The position numbers and the translations under genes are program-made. Below, piece after piece: positions 55,481-64,000 of a DNA stretch of 64,000 nucleotides (positions within the stretch are counted from its first letter, which is position 1; each line of letters begins with the position of its first letter). This DNA is from Flavobacterium sp. (lineage in GTDB: Bacteria; Bacteroidota; Bacteroidia; Flavobacteriales; Flavobacteriaceae): NCBI RefSeq assembly GCF_039595935.1, contig NZ_JBCNKR010000004.1:495001-559000 (forward strand), written 5' to 3'. The notes under the pieces are model-generated. The model was not told the origin of the DNA. It did no database searches and saw only the letters and a program-made list of their open reading frames with translations.

Positions 55481-58400
55481 TTATAATTTTAAAGTTGCTC
55501 CAAAACTGAACGTTCTCGAAGTTGGGTAAGCCGCATAATCAATACCGATAGATTGGTTTCCTGCGTTTGATTTAGGAGTATTAACTAACGGATCATATCC
55601 TGTATAATTTGTAATTGTAATTAAGTTATTACCCGTTACATAAAGTGTTAATCCGTTGATCCAGTTTAGACCTTTTAAATCAAAATTGTAACCAATACGT
55701 GCCGTATTCAATCTGATAAAATCAGACTTTTCTAAGAAAAGTGTAGATAAAATTGGTGAGTTTGTTGGGTTTGCACCAGACTCATAATATCCTGTAGCAA
55801 CGTTTCTGTCTGATGCAAGGTTGTTGATATTTAAGGCATTTAATCCAGTATTATTCAACAAATAACCACCTGTTTGTCCAATGATTGAGAATGAAAAACT
55901 AATGTTTTTGTATCTCATGTCACTGTTAAGTCCGTAGTAAAAAGTTGGTAAAGCTCCTTCGATAATAATTCTGTCGCTGTTATCAATTTTTCCGTCTCCA
56001 TTTTGATCTTTAAAGATATTTCCGCCTTTACTGTCAAATCCGGTATGCTCTAACAAATAAAATGAACCAGCAGCATAACCGCTTTTGTAAATATTAGCAT
56101 TTACTCCAGATTGTCCAGGTCCTGAAATTGTTCCTGTTAAAATTTCTGAAACCGGTAAATCTTCAATTTTATTGTTTAATGTTGCTCCGTTCACATCTAC
56201 ATTCCAGCTAAAATCTTTAGTGTCAACAATTTTTGAACCTAACATGATCTCAATACCCTTGTTGATAATTTTTCCCTGATCAATATTTGTCCAGATTGTT
56301 GTTGTTTGGCTTAATGGCTGAGACGGAATGTTTAAGATTGCATCTGTAGTTGTTTTGTTGAAATAATCAAGAGTTCCGTACAATTTATCATTCCATAAAT
56401 TGAAATCTAAACCAAAATTATATTGCGTAACAACCTCCCATTTTAAATCAGGATTTGCAGTTCTGGTTACAGAAACTCCGTTAACCAAATTCAAATCATC
56501 ATATAAATAATATCCGTCTGGTCCAGATAAAGAATAACTTGCTTTAGTCAATTTATTTTGAACTTCCTGATTTCCAGTTTGTCCCCAGCTCGCTCTAAGT
56601 TTTAAGTTATTGATTGCAGTGGCATTTTCTAAGAAATTTTCTTTAGAAATATTCCATCCTAAAGCAAATGAAGGAAAGTAACCGTATTTATTGTTTTCAC
56701 CAAAACGTGTAGAACCATCGGCTCTCATCGAAGCTGTTAAAAGATATTTTTCATTAAAAGAATAATTTAATCTTCCAAAATAAGATTGTAATTCATTTTC
56801 CTGAGCATAACCAGTTGTTCCTGATTGTGTTCCTGCAAAACCTGGATTAATTGATGGTTTTACACCAACTCCCTGAGCAGAGATTCCGTCGATACTGAAA
56901 CTTGTTCCTGATCTTTCAAATTTTTGATAAGAGAAACCTCCAAGAGCTTCGATTTTATGTTTGTCAAGTGCTACATTGTAAGTCAAATAGTGCTCAACTA
57001 AAGAGTTTTTAGAATCTAAATTCTGCTGTACATATTTTCCTTTTGGATTTAAATCTGTTAAGTTTGGATAAATCGTACTATTACGCTCAGCTGCAGAACG
57101 GTCAATACCCACGTTTAATTTATATTCTAAACCGTCGATGATTCTTAAAGACGCTTCAAAATTTCCTAAAACTCTCAACGTACGTGTTTGATCTTCATAA
57201 ATACTCAATAAATAAGCTGGGTTATAATGCGCATTCATGTTAAAGTTTGTATAGTTTCCGTTAGCATCAAAAACTGATCTTGTTGGGTTTGCCATTAAAG
57301 TATGAACGATAAGCTGACCGTTTGATCCTCCGTCGTCACTTGTAGGAATTCCATCATCTGTAGTCTGGCTCGCCGTAAGGTTCATTTTTAATTTTAAACG
57401 TTTGTTGTCTAAAAACGATTCAGCAGCATTAATTCTACCCGAAAGACGTTTGAAATTACTGTTACGAATAATTCCTTCCTGATCCATTTGTGCAACAGAT
57501 GCATAATAATTTCCTGATTCTGTTTGTTTTGCAAAAGAAATCGCATTGTTTGTAGTAACGGCACTTCTGTAAATTACATCTTGCCAGTCTGTGTTTCCTC
57601 CATGATCAAAAGCCGGATCTTTAATAGCACTTCTATATTGGCTTGCATTTAAAACATCTAATTTATGTGCAACAGAAGAAACTCCCATATAAGAATCAAC
57701 AGTTAATGTTCCTTCACCTTTTGAACCTTTTTTAGTTGTAACCAAAACCACTCCGTTTGATCCTCTTGCACCGTAAATCGCTGCAGCCGAAGCATCTTTA
57801 AGAACTGTGATCGATTCGATATCACTTGTATTTAAAAAGTTTAATGGATTTTTTGCTGTTGAATTTCCAAATCCAACATTACTTCCTGAAGGGCTTACGT
57901 CATCATTTGTCAATGGCATTCCGTCTACAACAAATAAAGGTGTACTACCACTTCTGATAGATCCAACTCCACGAATGGTTACGTTTACTCCAGCTCCAGG
58001 CTCTCCACTTGTGTTTACCACACGTACACCGGCAACTTTACCCTGAATTAAATTATCTACAGAAACGTTTACACCTTGTTTGAAATTGGCAGCTTCTAAT
58101 TGTGTAACTGCTCCGGTAACGTCTTTTTTTGATTGTTTTCCATAACCTACAACCAAAACCTCATTTAATTCTGCTGCATTTGGTTCTAATTGGATTGTCA
58201 TAAAACCACTTTGCGCTGCAATAGTTTTAGTTTTATACCCCATGTACGAAACCTCGATGTTTTTTCCTTCTCCAACTGTAAGCTCAAATTCTCCATCAAA
58301 ATTTGTAACTGTTGCGTTAGAACTTCCTGATTCCATTACAGTTGCTCCCGGAATTGGCACTTTGTTTTCGTCAACAATTTTTCCTTTAACTTTAATTCTT

Positions 58401-58765
58401 TCAACTGCTTTAGTATTTACAGCTTTTGGCGCAGCTGTTTTTTGAATTAAAACTAATTTTCCATTAATATTATAATTGAAACTAGCTTTTTTAGAAAGGT
58501 CACTTAAAATTGAAGTAACTGATTCTCCCGAATAATTTACGGTATATGTCGTATTATCAGCAATTACAGCTTGTCCGTAGCTGAATTTATAATCTGTCTG
58601 CTGGCTTAATTTTGAAAAAATAGAAACCAGAGTTGCTTTTTCTATTTTATTTTCTACTTTTGATTTTTTTAAAATAGTTTTACTAAAACCACTCTCAATG
58701 GTCAGTAACGCTAGTACTAAAAAGATAAAACTCTTTAGATTTAAATAAGAAGGTTTAAAATACAT
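55481..58765 (-). CDS. SusC/RagA-family TonB-dependent outer-membrane transporter with STN domain
   Basis: A 1094-residue protein. After the signal (about 1-28) comes an STN domain (about 43-110; LVSIFSKLSQQTDYKFSYGQ), then a carboxypeptidase-regulatory-like beta domain (IPGATVMESGSSNATVTNFD), plug (DVTGAVTQLEAANFKQGVNV; PLFVVDGMPLTNDD) and a 22-strand barrel ending in FSFGATLKL. STN domains signal through a FecR anti-sigma to an ECF sigma, exactly the pair encoded upstream. So the importer senses its own substrate. Fully consistent with active uptake; substrate unknown. Confidence 0.94.
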   Translation of the reverse strand: MYFKPSYLNLKSFIFLVLALLTIESGFSKTILKKSKVENKIEKATLVSIFSKLSQQTDYKFSYGQAVIADNTTYTVNYSGESVTSILSDLSKKASFNYNINGKLVLIQKTAAPKAVNTKAVERIKVKGKIVDENKVPIPGATVMESGSSNATVTNFDGEFELTVGEGKNIEVSYMGYKTKTIAAQSGFMTIQLEPNAAELNEVLVVGYGKQSKKDVTGAVTQLEAANFKQGVNVSVDNLIQGKVAGVRVVNTSGEPGAGVNVTIRGVGSIRSGSTPLFVVDGMPLTNDDVSPSGSNVGFGNSTAKNPLNFLNTSDIESITVLKDASAAAIYGARGSNGVVLVTTKKGSKGEGTLTVDSYMGVSSVAHKLDVLNASQYRSAIKDPAFDHGGNTDWQDVIYRSAVTTNNAISFAKQTESGNYYASVAQMDQEGIIRNSNFKRLSGRINAAESFLDNKRLKLKMNLTASQTTDDGIPTSDDGGSNGQLIVHTLMANPTRSVFDANGNYTNFNMNAHYNPAYLLSIYEDQTRTLRVLGNFEASLRIIDGLEYKLNVGIDRSAAERNSTIYPNLTDLNPKGKYVQQNLDSKNSLVEHYLTYNVALDKHKIEALGGFSYQKFERSGTSFSIDGISAQGVGVKPSINPGFAGTQSGTTGYAQENELQSYFGRLNYSFNEKYLLTASMRADGSTRFGENNKYGYFPSFALGWNISKENFLENATAINNLKLRASWGQTGNQEVQNKLTKASYSLSGPDGYYLYDDLNLVNGVSVTRTANPDLKWEVVTQYNFGLDFNLWNDKLYGTLDYFNKTTTDAILNIPSQPLSQTTTIWTNIDQGKIINKGIEIMLGSKIVDTKDFSWNVDVNGATLNNKIEDLPVSEILTGTISGPGQSGVNANIYKSGYAAGSFYLLEHTGFDSKGGNIFKDQNGDGKIDNSDRIIIEGALPTFYYGLNSDMRYKNISFSFSIIGQTGGYLLNNTGLNALNINNLASDRNVATGYYESGANPTNSPILSTLFLEKSDFIRLNTARIGYNFDLKGLNWINGLTLYVTGNNLITITNYTGYDPLVNTPKSNAGNQSIGIDYAAYPTSRTFSFGATLKL

Positions 58766-58838
58766 GATTTAAGTTATTGGTTTTTTTACGATACTTAATT
58801 ATTAATGGCAGTTGTTCTCAGCAGCTGCTTTTTTGTTT

Positions 58839-59762
58839 TTAATCCACTTTTACTATTTCGCCATAAACTTTAAATTTTAGGTTTGTGATATAATTTATTT
58901 GATCTAAAACATTCTCTAATGCTGCGTCTTTTTTAATGAAAACCGTTAACGGCGTTGCTAATACCTGCTCATTATCGTACTGAAATGAAACTCCGTATTT
59001 ATATTGTAAAATCGTGATAACATTTTTCAATGTCGTTTGATCCAGCGTTATATCGGTATTGTACCAATTGACCAAAAATGATTTATCTGCCATTTGTTTT
59101 ATCAGTTTTTGTGATTCAAAAACGGCTTCTTCATTCGGAACCAAATCAACGCTCTGTCCTTTTGAAGTAACATTTACTTTTCCGGTAACGACAATTACTT
59201 CGCATTTAGATTTTGACATTTGGATGTGGAAAGAAGTTCCTACAACTCTTGTTTTTACTTCGCCCGATGTAATGATAAAAGGATGTTTTTTGTCTTTGGC
59301 AACTTCAAAAAAAGCATTCCCTTTTAATAAAGTCACTTTTCTTTCGCTGCCTTCGAATTTTTCAGGATACTGAAATGATGAGTTTGCTGCCAGATAAATT
59401 TTCGAGCCGTCACTTAATTGGATAGATTTGGGAATCGATGACGTTTTAAATGCTAATTGTTTTTCTGCAGTAATTTCAGTTTTAAAGAAAAAACCTAAAC
59501 CAGCAAGAAAAAGAATACTGGCAGCGGCCATATATTTTATATAAGGATTGATGGTTTTCTTCTTTACCATTCGAAGCTGAATTCCATCGTATATATTTTT
59601 AGAAACTTCATCAGAATTTCCCATTGAAGTTTCATCCCAATTTGATTTTTGATATTCGCTTAAAGCGAAATTAGTCAGCAGATTTTCTTCTGCTTCTGAA
59701 GTTTTATTTCGAGAACTTTTATCTATTAGATATTCTAAACTATGCTTGATTCTTTTTATCAT
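58839..59762 (-). CDS. FecR-family anti-sigma factor
   Basis: A 307-residue inner-membrane protein: cytoplasmic N-terminal helices, one membrane segment (about 73-92, YIKYMAAASILFLAGLGFFF), a FecR periplasmic domain (SIPKSIQLSDGSKIYLAANS, TRVVGTSFHIQM) and C-terminal DUF4974 (TLKNVITILQYKYGVSFQYD). It contacts the STN domain of the SusC-like protein and controls the ECF sigma encoded just upstream (83-bp gap). The arrangement is the standard sigma/FecR/SusC/SusD cascade. Confidence 0.93.
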   Translation of the reverse strand: MIKRIKHSLEYLIDKSSRNKTSEAEENLLTNFALSEYQKSNWDETSMGNSDEVSKNIYDGIQLRMVKKKTINPYIKYMAAASILFLAGLGFFFKTEITAEKQLAFKTSSIPKSIQLSDGSKIYLAANSSFQYPEKFEGSERKVTLLKGNAFFEVAKDKKHPFIITSGEVKTRVVGTSFHIQMSKSKCEVIVVTGKVNVTSKGQSVDLVPNEEAVFESQKLIKQMADKSFLVNWYNTDITLDQTTLKNVITILQYKYGVSFQYDNEQVLATPLTVFIKKDAALENVLDQINYITNLKFKVYGEIVKVD

Positions 59763-59845
59763 AATACTTATTGTTACCTATAAGTACCGAAAGTTTAAAA
59801 TCGTACTATCCGGAAATATTATGAAACCATTAACAGAAAGTTATC

Positions 59846-60388
59846 TTAAAAATTTTGTTTAAAAAAGATGATTGGAGCCAGCCAGGCCAAGTCTTTCAAG
59901 CCTTCACGCAATTGTTTTAATGCCGATGAAATTTGGTTTTTCACCGTTTGTTTTGAAATTCCAAGTTCATCTGCAATTTGCTCAATTGACATATCCTGAA
60001 ATTTATACATTAATAAAACTTCTTTTCTTTTTTCCGGAAGTTTGTCTAATAAGGAATAAAGTAAATCCATTACTTCAGGATCGATCGACTGAAAATTGTC
60101 GATAATGTAGTCCTCAAATTTGTCTTCCATAATCGTCTTATCAAAACGATTATTTTGGTAATGTTTAAAAATCTGATTTTTTACAGCACGAAATAAATAA
60201 GGTTCAATTGCATTGATATTTAAATCGTCTTTTCGTTCCCATAAATCAATAAAAACATCCTGAACAATGTTCTGTGCCAAATCTTTATCCTGAGTCATTG
60301 CATAAGAAAAGGCATTGAGTTTCTGCCAGTAATCAGTATACGTTTTTTCAAAAATTTCAGGATTCTTCATTGGTAATTTTGGTAACAT
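59846..60388 (-). CDS. ECF RNA polymerase sigma factor
   Basis: A 180-residue sigma-70 ECF protein: region 2 (DKDLAQNIVQDVFIDLWERK, about 35-54) and region 4 (KRKEVLLMYKFQDMSIEQIA, DELGISKQTVKNQISSALKQ, about 120-158). The start is Met1 or Met7 (60370). It should direct transcription of the SusCD genes when released by FecR. It is divergent from the phospholipase gene; the gap has a 13-bp inverted repeat that could be its own or the shared control site. Confidence 0.93.
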   Translation of the reverse strand: MLPKLPMKNPEIFEKTYTDYWQKLNAFSYAMTQDKDLAQNIVQDVFIDLWERKDDLNINAIEPYLFRAVKNQIFKHYQNNRFDKTIMEDKFEDYIIDNFQSIDPEVMDLLYSLLDKLPEKRKEVLLMYKFQDMSIEQIADELGISKQTVKNQISSALKQLREGLKDLAWLAPIIFFKQNF

Positions 60389-60424
60389 TAATTGATGTAA
60401 AATAAGGAAATGTTATACCAATAC

Positions 60425-60500
60425 TTTTTGCCTGAAAGTTATCTTTAAATTAAATTTCAAATGTTTTTGTTTTAATAATACTACTATTTTCAGGCAAAAA
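60425..60500. promoter_or_regulatory. 13-bp inverted repeat shared by the sigma and phospholipase genes
   Basis: TTTTTGCCTGAAA (60425-60437) and TTTCAGGCAAAAA (60488-60500) are perfect complements 50 bp apart in the 247-bp divergent gap. Each copy reads TTTCAGGCAAAAA towards its own gene, 37 bp from the sigma start and 135 bp from the phospholipase start. They may be regulator or sigma sites. Confidence 0.6.
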
Positions 60501-60635
60501 TGACAGTTGGTTTGCGATTTCTTTTCGTTTAGCTAACACAAAAATTAAATTCCAAGTCTACTTTAGTATTCTCTAAAATGCAATTCTCTATTGCTGCGTC
60601 TCCATACTTTTTAATCTTAATTTCATCTAAAAATC

Positions 60636-61691
60636 ATGAAACAAATTTTGTTTGCATTGCTTTTTGCGGGGACAATACAATTGAGTCAGGCGCAAAATGA
60701 CGACTTAAAAATCAACCAAATTCAAGTTATTGGCTCGCATAACAGTTACCGTCACAATATCGAGCCGGATTTATACAATTTTATTCAGGCAAAAGATACT
60801 ACGCGTTCTTTAAAAGGTTTACAATACACACACATTTCTATTACAGATCAATTAAATATGGGTTTGCGCCAATTAGAAATTGATGTTCAGGGCGATGTAA
60901 AAGGTGGAAAATTTACACATCCAAAAGGGCTTGATCTTGTAAAACCGCAGGAAGCTTACGACCCGAATGGAGAAATGAAAAAACCGGGATTTAAAGTTTT
61001 TCATATGATTGATATTGATTTTAGAACTTCTTGTTACACACTCCAAAACTGTCTTGCAGAACTAAAAAAATGGTCTGACGCAAATGCTGACCACGTTCCG
61101 GTTTTTATTACATTAGAGCCAAAAGACGATGATAGTTTTTTAGGTACAAAAGCTGAGAAATTTACAACTGAACTTTTTGATGCTTTAGACAAAGAACTTC
61201 GTAAAGGTTTAGGAAATAAACTAATTACGCCAGACATGGTTCGCGGCAAATACAAAACGCTTGAAGAAGCTGTGCTAAACAACAACTGGCCAACGCTGAA
61301 AAAAGCAAAAGGAAAATTCTTGTTTATTCTGGATAATAATGGTGCAAAAAGAGATTTATATGCCTTAAACCATCCATCTTTAAAAGGACGTGCCGTTTTC
61401 ATCAACGCCGAACCTGGAAAACCGGAAGCTTCAACGATTTTTAGAAATAATCCTGAAGATGCTTCTATTACTGATTTAGTTAAAAAAGGCTACATCATAA
61501 GAACCAGAGCCGATGCTGATACTAAAGAAGCGAGAGCTAATGATTATACGCATTTCAACGCAGCCAAAACTTCTGGAGCACAAATCATCACTACAGATTA
61601 TTATCTTCCGAGTACTTTCTTTAATTCTCCTTATCAAATTAAATATGATGACGGAACTTATGTGAGAGTTGATCCAGTTAATGGTAATTAA
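60636..61691 (+). CDS. Secreted phosphoinositide-type phospholipase C (PI-PLC-C1 family)
   Basis: A 351-residue secreted protein (signal peptide to about 20, QLSQAQ). It matches the Ca2+-dependent PI-PLC group (PF16670): QVIGSHNSYRHNIEP (His35 is the likely catalytic His), LQYTHISITDQLNMGLRQLE and IDVQGDVKGGKF, VFHMIDIDFRTSCYTLQNCL, HVPVFITLEPKDD. These enzymes cleave the phosphodiester of phosphatidylinositol or related lipids. It is divergent from the ECF sigma/SusCD operon and followed by a stem terminator. Release of a head-group for SusCD uptake is a likely role; a GPI- or other phospholipid target is possible. Confidence 0.87.
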   Translation: MKQILFALLFAGTIQLSQAQNDDLKINQIQVIGSHNSYRHNIEPDLYNFIQAKDTTRSLKGLQYTHISITDQLNMGLRQLEIDVQGDVKGGKFTHPKGLDLVKPQEAYDPNGEMKKPGFKVFHMIDIDFRTSCYTLQNCLAELKKWSDANADHVPVFITLEPKDDDSFLGTKAEKFTTELFDALDKELRKGLGNKLITPDMVRGKYKTLEEAVLNNNWPTLKKAKGKFLFILDNNGAKRDLYALNHPSLKGRAVFINAEPGKPEASTIFRNNPEDASITDLVKKGYIIRTRADADTKEARANDYTHFNAAKTSGAQIITTDYYLPSTFFNSPYQIKYDDGTYVRVDPVNGN

Positions 61692-61988
61692 ATTTTAGTT
61701 TACAGTCACAGTCACAATTTTGTTGTGGCTGTGATTTTTTTAACGCAAAGGGCGCAAAGGTTTTTCGCAAAGAATGCGAAGTTTTTAAAGAAGATTTTAT
61801 AAAAATCAAAGTTCACAAAGCTGTATTGATAAAGCTTTGTGAACTTTACGTTTATTAATAAATGCTAACAAAAACCTTGGCAAACTTTGCGAAAAAAACT
61901 TTGCGTCCTTTGCGTAAAAAAAATACACACACAATAGCAAACCCGACAGGTTTTTAAAACCTGTCGGGTTTAACTTTACGGTTAAAAA
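61692..61988. repeat. 297-bp convergent gap: terminator and nested palindromes
   Basis: The PLC terminator is CACAGTCACAA (61707-61717) paired with TTGTGGCTGTG (61723-61733) then a T run. Outer arms 61743-61772 and 61885-61914 (ACGCAAAGGGCGCAAAGG type) enclose a perfect 15-nt inner palindrome AAAGTTCACAAAGCT (61808-61822, 61833-61847). A family B unit at 61939-61971 lies 18 bp from the convergent stop. Confidence 0.88.
61707..61740 (+). terminator. Terminator of the phospholipase gene
   Basis: The 11-nt stem CACAGTCACAA/TTGTGGCTGTG (one G:U) is followed by TTTTTTT, 16 bp past the stop. Confidence 0.85.
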
Positions 61989-63911
61989 TTACTTTAAACT
62001 CTTAACTGCACCCGTTTTCAAATCAACAGTAAAATGATCTGCGGGAACTTCATGCATGAATTTATTAAAGATTGTAACAAATAACTTCATCTGATTTTGC
62101 AAAGGTTTTGAAGCTTCTTCTTTAGAATCTAAAAATAGTTTTGATACAATTTTATAAGCCGCAACACGCTTTTCTCCAACATCGGCAAGAGCCAGTTCAT
62201 CAGCACTTCTAAAACGGTAAAAGTCAATTAAAAGATCATTTCCTGTCCAGTTAAAATCTTCTTTTTTGAGATTATTTTGGGTTAAAGTTTGCTCCGATTT
62301 CGTTTCGGCTTCGTTCCATTCTTTTTGAAATTGAGATTTGTTTTTCAGAATAAAATCAAAATCTTTATCCGATTGAATATTAGCTAAAACCAATAAATCC
62401 TGAGCAGAAACATTCAGAATAAAATCCTTAAAAGCAGAAGGCCAATCGTCTGATAAAAATCTCAAACGGACTAATTCTTTCAAATGGAAATCGGTAAAAT
62501 CGTGGTAATTTTTGGTTTTAAGAATATCGATATTCCAAATGTCTTTTGCATTTTGACTTTGTAAAAACTGATATTCCATTTTATACAAATCAAAAAGTTC
62601 ATCAAATCCTTTAACCTCATCAATTGTAATAGTTTGAATATCTACCAGATTATCTTTTTTAATCGTCAATAATTTATAAGCCGGAATATAAGCCGCAAGC
62701 GACGGCGTTTGAATATTAACCAAAGTATTGCCTTTTGCTGTCGTGCGTAATCCTGTATCATTAATGTGCATGTGTCCTCCAAAATGAATTTTCAAACCCG
62801 CATCGGCAAAAACCTGCGCTACTTCTTCAACCGGAACTCTGTTTAACTGCCATTTATTCGGACCTAATAATTCTTTTATTTCTGCAGAAGCGTCATCATT
62901 AAAATCGATCATTGGAAAATGGCTGAAAGCAACTAAAGTTTTTCCGCGAAGTTTGGCTTCTGCCGAAATATCCTGAACCCATTTAATGAGATGCTTTTTA
63001 TTTGAAAGTACATTATTATAACCTGTGCTTGCTTCCGAATAATTTTTAGGATCTTTTGGATCGCCATCAATTTTCTTCGGAATATAAACATTTCCGTCAA
63101 TTGCCATAAGCCAAAGTCCGTCGATTGGCTCTACGACATAACTCACATCCGGAACTTCAAATCCGGGTGCAACATTATAAACTCTTTTATTTAATTGAGA
63201 AGCTTCGACTGCTTTTTTATAATTGTAGTTCTGAGAATTATAAGTCGAAAAAGGTGTTGCCCAGAATTTGTATTTTTTGTTCGGATAAAACCCGAAGTTT
63301 TGCAGATTATTTGTAATGCCTAAATAACCCATTTTAGCAATATCGGCTGTTATGACAACTGGCTGTTCGATATTCATGTTTGGCTTATACATGCCGTCTT
63401 TGCTAAAAATGGGTTGGCTTTTTCCTTCTTTTCCTAAAAAATCTTCTTTTCCCGATTCCTGAGCAAATGGTCCAACCGGATCATGATTTCCGGTGGTTAT
63501 AAAAAATTCAATACCATATTTTTTTTGGTACTGATCTAAAATTTTCTTCAATCCGCGTACGTGTATCGGCTGTCCGTCATCGGTGTAATCACCCGGAAGT
63601 GCTACGTATTTTATCTTTCTTTTTGCAATATCTTCAAGAGCGGCGATGAAGGCAAAATAATTTTCATTGAAAATTCTCGTCGAATGTAACTGCGAGGCCA
63701 TCGTTCTTATTAACGTATATTTTCCTGTTTTGGTATTCAAAACACCTTTAAAATCATTATCAGAAAACGTACCAAACAAATCCTGAAGGTGAACATCTGA
63801 TAAAAAAGCGACCTGAACTCCGTTTAAATTCTTTGAATTCTGGGGTAAAATTGTATGATTGAAAAGGATTATAAAGAGTATAATTATTGGGGAAGTAAAT
63901 TTTAAATTCAT
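61989..63911 (-). CDS. Secreted metallophosphoesterase (calcineurin-like)
   Basis: A 640-residue secreted protein (signal peptide about 1-24). The calcineurin-like dimetal motifs are LSDVHLQD (D39, H41), ALPGDYTDDG (D108), TTGNHDP (N142, H143, D144), AFSHFPMI and FGGHMHIND. The C-terminal ~200 residues are a helical region I do not recognise. Such enzymes hydrolyse phosphomonoesters, cyclic nucleotides or phosphodiesters outside the cell. It lies at the end of the phospholipase/SusCD region and converges on the PLC gene. A joint role in freeing phosphate from phospholipid head groups is likely but inferred. Confidence 0.88.
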   Translation of the reverse strand: MNLKFTSPIIILFIILFNHTILPQNSKNLNGVQVAFLSDVHLQDLFGTFSDNDFKGVLNTKTGKYTLIRTMASQLHSTRIFNENYFAFIAALEDIAKRKIKYVALPGDYTDDGQPIHVRGLKKILDQYQKKYGIEFFITTGNHDPVGPFAQESGKEDFLGKEGKSQPIFSKDGMYKPNMNIEQPVVITADIAKMGYLGITNNLQNFGFYPNKKYKFWATPFSTYNSQNYNYKKAVEASQLNKRVYNVAPGFEVPDVSYVVEPIDGLWLMAIDGNVYIPKKIDGDPKDPKNYSEASTGYNNVLSNKKHLIKWVQDISAEAKLRGKTLVAFSHFPMIDFNDDASAEIKELLGPNKWQLNRVPVEEVAQVFADAGLKIHFGGHMHINDTGLRTTAKGNTLVNIQTPSLAAYIPAYKLLTIKKDNLVDIQTITIDEVKGFDELFDLYKMEYQFLQSQNAKDIWNIDILKTKNYHDFTDFHLKELVRLRFLSDDWPSAFKDFILNVSAQDLLVLANIQSDKDFDFILKNKSQFQKEWNEAETKSEQTLTQNNLKKEDFNWTGNDLLIDFYRFRSADELALADVGEKRVAAYKIVSKLFLDSKEEASKPLQNQMKLFVTIFNKFMHEVPADHFTVDLKTGAVKSLK

Positions 63912-64000
63912 AGGTTTTGAAGCTTTGCAAAATGGGGAATTTATTAAAAGTAATTAACCGCAATTTTATTGATTTAATGATGAAATGTGTTTATGTTATT

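Overview
The window reads as chromosomal DNA of a Flavobacterium-like member of the Bacteroidota. It is AT-rich, with many glycoside hydrolases, a SusC/SusD pair with an ECF sigma factor and FecR anti-sigma, TANNTTTG-type -7 boxes, almost no Shine-Dalgarno sequences, and many imperfect palindromes between genes. No rRNA, tRNA, transposase, phage or CRISPR sequence was seen.

Region 1 (1-16 kb) is a run of seven minus-strand genes for plant cell-wall glycans: DUF5703 protein (cut by the window edge), SGNH/SASA acetylesterase, GH106, GH2, two beta-propeller hydrolases and GH78. With the GH141-like/mutarotase protein and the GH28 polygalacturonase further on, the set suggests rhamnogalacturonan (RG-I or RG-II side chains), but the substrate is not proven. 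All six gaps in this run carry palindromic elements. Region 2 (16-24 kb) has an AraC regulator divergent from a Fsr-type MFS gene, then an SSS symporter, a Gfo/Idh/MocA dehydrogenase and a large secreted beta-helix protein with a rhamnose-mutarotase-like C terminus.

Region 3 (24-34 kb) has the GH28 gene, a five-gene minus operon for non-phosphorylative deoxysugar oxidation (SDR, FAH hydrolase, Zn-dehydrogenase, SDR, COG3618 lactonase), a second Gfo/Idh/MocA gene and a FucP-like permease. The expected sugar-acid dehydratase is absent. GH28 and the operon share a LacI-type palindrome next to a -7 box, which ties polymer cutting to monomer oxidation.

Region 4 (34-44 kb) has an RND efflux operon (adaptor, pump, outer-membrane channel) divergent from a LytS/LytTR pair, with a perfect TetR-like operator between them, followed by DUF3861 and GH130 genes. 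Region 5 (44-53 kb) is mixed housekeeping and redox: a MocR regulator, a MarR regulator with a Cys cluster, DUF2024, a mini-thioredoxin, a PLPBP homologue, an AAA+ ATPase, two thioredoxin-fold proteins, HxlR, a DsbA-like protein and three small proteins without known function.

Region 6 (53-64 kb) is an ECF sigma/FecR/SusC/SusD locus facing a secreted phosphoinositide-type phospholipase C and followed by a secreted metallophosphoesterase. It is plausibly an uptake system for phospholipid head groups or organophosphate. A 13-bp inverted repeat lies between the sigma factor and the phospholipase.
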